64,000 nucleotides of DNA, taken from NCBI RefSeq assembly GCF_048128805.1, contig NC_136005.1, positions 20,569,260 through 20,633,259 on the forward strand, read 5' to 3'. This DNA comes from Centroberyx gerrardi. Taxonomy: Eukaryota; Chordata; Actinopteri; Beryciformes; Berycidae. The notes below the pieces were generated by a model. That model was not told the origin of the DNA. It made no database searches and saw only the letters and a list, made by a program, of their open reading frames with translations. The first letter of the stretch is position 1. Every line of letters starts with the position of its first letter. The translations under genes and the position numbers were made by a program. Shown here one piece after another: positions 60,903 through 64,000 of the stretch.

Positions 60903-61200
60903 GGTAGCACTTTACAATGGCCTTTTTCCAGTGCATGAACCTTTAAGCACCGATAACATTTGTTTTGCCCCCCTAATTACGTTATTGTACCCTGTAATTA
61001 TTTTTTAAGTATGCAGTAATTATGAAAATAGTTACACCATAACTACCTTATAAGTCTGTCATAATTACAAAATTGTTACCCCTTAATTCCCGGACTTCTT
61101 GTTTTGTTACCCTGTGACTACAGCATTGTTATTTTATTAATACCCCATAATTACAAACAAGTTACACCGTAATTAGCGGGCTGTAAAATAAAGCGTTACC
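60903..61200 (-). mobile_element. Inverted-repeat family, right copy (complete 298-bp MITE)
   Basis: Ends GGTAGCACTTTACAATGG and, complementary, GGTAACGCTTTATTTTACAG; the shared core is GGTARCRCTTTA. Being complete, it may be a MITE in its own right rather than one end of a larger element. The outer flanks of the left and right copies are AATTTTGA and AATTTTAG. Confidence 0.75.
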
Positions 61201-64000
61201 AATTTTAGATATTGGCCACTCAGTGTTGGGCCAACCCAGATTGGTCAAACCCTATAAATGGCACACACACTCTCACACACACACACACACACGCACACAC
61301 AAACACACACACACACACGCCTCTTATGCACTTGAATACATCCCCCTTAAATAGAAGGACTGGTGTTCGGGAGGTGTTATGGGGAATAAAATCATCATCC
61401 TTTTGTTTCACACCACAGTGAAGATGTATAACTGATGCTCCATGATCCCATTCCAGACGCTGATGTGTCTCTCCAGCCTGGGGCTGCGGTGTAGTAGGCT
61501 GCTGCTGTTACTGCTGATGATACTATGTGTCTCTATGGGGCTTGTATAGGCTGCAGGGGCTACTGTAACAGGAGCGGGCACAGGAGCTCCGCTGAGATGC
61601 ATTTCAATGAGAACAGTGGAGACTGGAGGGAGACATTGTTTTTCTTACTTTCTCACATTTTTGCTTCTCACTGCATCCTCACACCAGAAGCTACAATACT
61701 TTTCCTCTTAAATCTGTGCTGCTGATCTTAAATCTGTGCTGCTAAAATAAAATAAAAAATAACTAAATGGGAACAATGGTTTCATAGCAGTTGCTTCAAT
61801 TCACATAATACCATATATAAGACTACGAAGTCAATATCGGTGCTGTAGCATGAAAACTGTGTAAGTCTAGTTTTGGTGTTTTTCTTTTTCATTCCTTTTT
61901 TTTATGAATTTAAAACTAACATGGTGATTGTGTGCTCATAAAGTTTCATGACATTAGGGTTTCATGAAATCTTTTCAAATCAAAACCCATTTTACATTTT
62001 CAAAAATTCATGGTTTGCAAATGTGAAACTATTTTGTTTTTGTTTGGATTCAACCGAAAACCCTATTGCCAAAATCCACCTTCCAATCATTATTTAGATA
62101 TTATATTTAATGTATCCCAGCAGCACTTGCTTCTGTCTTCCTGAAAAACTGACTTTTTGGAGATACCACAGACACAACAACACTCTCATCTGACAGTAGC
62201 AATATCTAACACACACACACACACACACACACAAAACAATTACTCGCCAATTATTGTAATTAGTCAGCGCTCCTGAACAACAATTTGAACCACAGAAGGG
62301 CCCAAGGAAGGTATAATTCCAGTGTGTGTGGGGACTATAAGGACAGTTACAGCAAGGGATTCGGTGGAACGACAGATTAAGAATAATATCCTGTCTCAAC
62401 ATCTTATAACATATGTCACATGTTGTTTTGTGTCTTTGTTGATACTCTGCTGAACTACCCAATAAAAAAAATTAACATTTGGAACTCAACAAAGTCATTA
62501 TCAGACACCAACATCAAGCACAGGTAGGACACTCACGTTGTCATTTGCATAAATTAATACGGGCATGACTCATGATGATGAAAACACATCCATCAACAGA
62601 GAAATAGAAAAATAAGGGAGATTTTCCATTTGGACCAATTTGTCCTGTTAAAACATATGAGAACGATTGAAATCCTTTTAAAATTGATGTAAAATGAATG
62701 AATGAATGAATGTAAAATGAAAAGGATGGATATGAATGGCTAAGATGGAGCCTTGCTTGACCATGCGATTAATTCCATAGATTAAAAAGGAAAATGATCA
62801 TACCTTTAAGACTACATGGATTCTTCTAGATTTGCCTGTGTATGTTTATAGTTACCCATTGCTGAGAGTGAGGCCTTGCCAAATATGAAGGCTTAAAGTT
62901 ACTAATCTGGTGTTATCTGTTCCATGCGAGCTGAGATGAGCTCAAACATCTTTTCAGTTTTTAAGCTGCATCCGGATTGTACTTCCCAACAGCATAATAT
63001 AATTTGTACAGTGTCAATAGAAATGAGATTTACGACACATCTCTGAGGGAACACCTTTTTTTTTTAAGTATTCCTAGACTGTGATCACTAAATCCAGTTA
63101 AGAGCAGAGCAAAATGAACACCTTGCCTTGAACATTTCATAAGCCCAGAATCCCCCAGCAATTCAGACGGGGCTTTTGTTCCCATGACAGCAGCGGAAGA
63201 AACCGGAGTCAGTCAGCGGTGAAATTTCATTGATGAGTCCGACATGCACTGCATGTGTCACACACAGCACATGAGATTATCTTAAGGATGAGTGTACAGA
63301 AGAGATATGGCAATATGTTGTGCCTCCCGCTTCATAAAACTTAGCGCCTTTCCGTGGGAGTGATATCTGGCCTTTATTTGACAGGTATAGCTGGTACAAA
63401 TTATTGAGGTGATGAACGGAATTTAATTTTGTCTCAATCAATGCCAGCTCTGTGATTGCACTGCCAGCTTAGAGATGAGGGGGGAAAAAACATCAACAGG
63501 GAGGCAGTCAGGGAGAGGGAAAACAAGAATTCTGGGCAGGAGCATCCCAGCAGTCTGGGTGGTAGACAGACACTGATGTTGAAATTCAGATCACACACTT
63601 GCCTGCAAACCACGCTGCTCACTAGGGAGGGAAGGGATGAGAGACAGAGAGGGAGAGAGAGCAAAGGAGGGAGCAAGAAAGGGACAGAGAGCATGCATGG
63701 CGGCATACAGAGGACACGGAGAGGGAGGAGAGAGCCAGGTCACAACTGAACCACTGTGATTTATACATACACATGCATATCCAAACAACAGTAAGCATTT
63801 ATCCTCAATCATCATGGACAAGAAAATAATTAGCAAAAAGTGCAATCATGGAACTGATGAACTTGGATTGAAACGATGAGGAGGCAAATCCAGCTGCACT
63901 CACTTTAACTTGACCTGCATAACTTTTAGGCTCTTCCACAGCATCACTCTGCCATCTTGGCTTCTCCGCTCAACGTTTGTTCCACGTTTACATAATGTTG
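61201..64000. other. Right flank, no supported gene
   Basis: Contains CA tracts (61262-61319, 62211-62233), a TGAA tetranucleotide near 62695-62712 and purine-rich DNA at 63620-63735. Short open frames have no recognisable product. Confidence 0.6.
61262..61319. repeat. CA microsatellite
   Basis: Interrupted CA repeat just outside the right inverted-repeat copy. Confidence 0.9.

Noticed and set aside
57860..61208. Calling the WEP gene a hAT, Mutator or Polinton cargo
   Set aside because: The flanking 8-mers match at only 6 of 8 positions, no transposase is present, and the right repeat is a complete MITE by itself; the superfamily cannot be assigned from this window.
61408..61602. 64-codon minus-strand frame (SSNSSSLLHRSPRLERHISV...) considered as an exon of a neighbouring gene
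   Set aside because: An acceptor-like tgttacag exists, but no good donor and no recognisable family.

Overview
The window is vertebrate nuclear DNA, almost certainly from a ray-finned (teleost) fish. The evidence is intron-split family B1 receptor genes with fish-like protein sequence, compact introns, very many dinucleotide microsatellites, and several short inverted-repeat elements of kinds common in teleost genomes. No rRNA or tRNA gene, CRISPR array or bacterial-style operon is visible.

Layout. (1) About 2.5-21.4 kb, plus strand: a complete 13-exon class B1 GPCR gene, best read as the growth-hormone-releasing-hormone receptor (ghrhr), 450 codons plus stop. (2) About 21.4-28.1 kb: a tail-to-tail interval that probably holds the 3' UTRs of both receptors. 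(3) 28.1-41.3 kb, minus strand: a complete 13-coding-exon PACAP type 1 receptor gene (adcyap1r1, PAC1), 448 aa, with a probable non-coding first exon and promoter near 47.5-47.9 kb. One of its introns (30.9-33.0 kb) holds a 2.1 kb inverted-repeat element full of a dispersed 12-mer. (4) 47.9-57.9 kb: intergenic DNA with microsatellites, a LINE-like tail, hairpins and a repeat copy whose hairpin loop is inverted relative to a sister copy at 41.7 kb. (5) 57.9-61.2 kb: two inverted copies of one short repeat family bracketing an unrecognised 484-codon gene (minus strand). It encodes a four-repeat 'WEP' protein with a basic, aromatic C-terminal tail. (6) 61.2-64 kb: no supported gene.

How the genes relate. 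GHRHR and ADCYAP1R1 are neighbours in mammals too (established synteny). Both are Gs-coupled receptors of the secretin/glucagon family, for the sister peptides GHRH and PACAP. From TM2 to helix 8 their exon lengths are identical (133, 154, 61, 70, 92, 130, 42 nt), as expected of ancient tandem duplicates. Here they are convergent. Several splice sites in both genes sit directly against long CA/UG or pyrimidine repeats, which may influence splicing.

The strongest candidate for something undescribed is the WEP-repeat gene between inverted repeats. It has a plausible upstream micro-exon that joins in frame but is cut off by one TGA codon. The flipped-loop repeat pair and the 12-mer-rich intronic element come next. 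Assignments rest on reading the sequence and on remembered family features; no database search was run.
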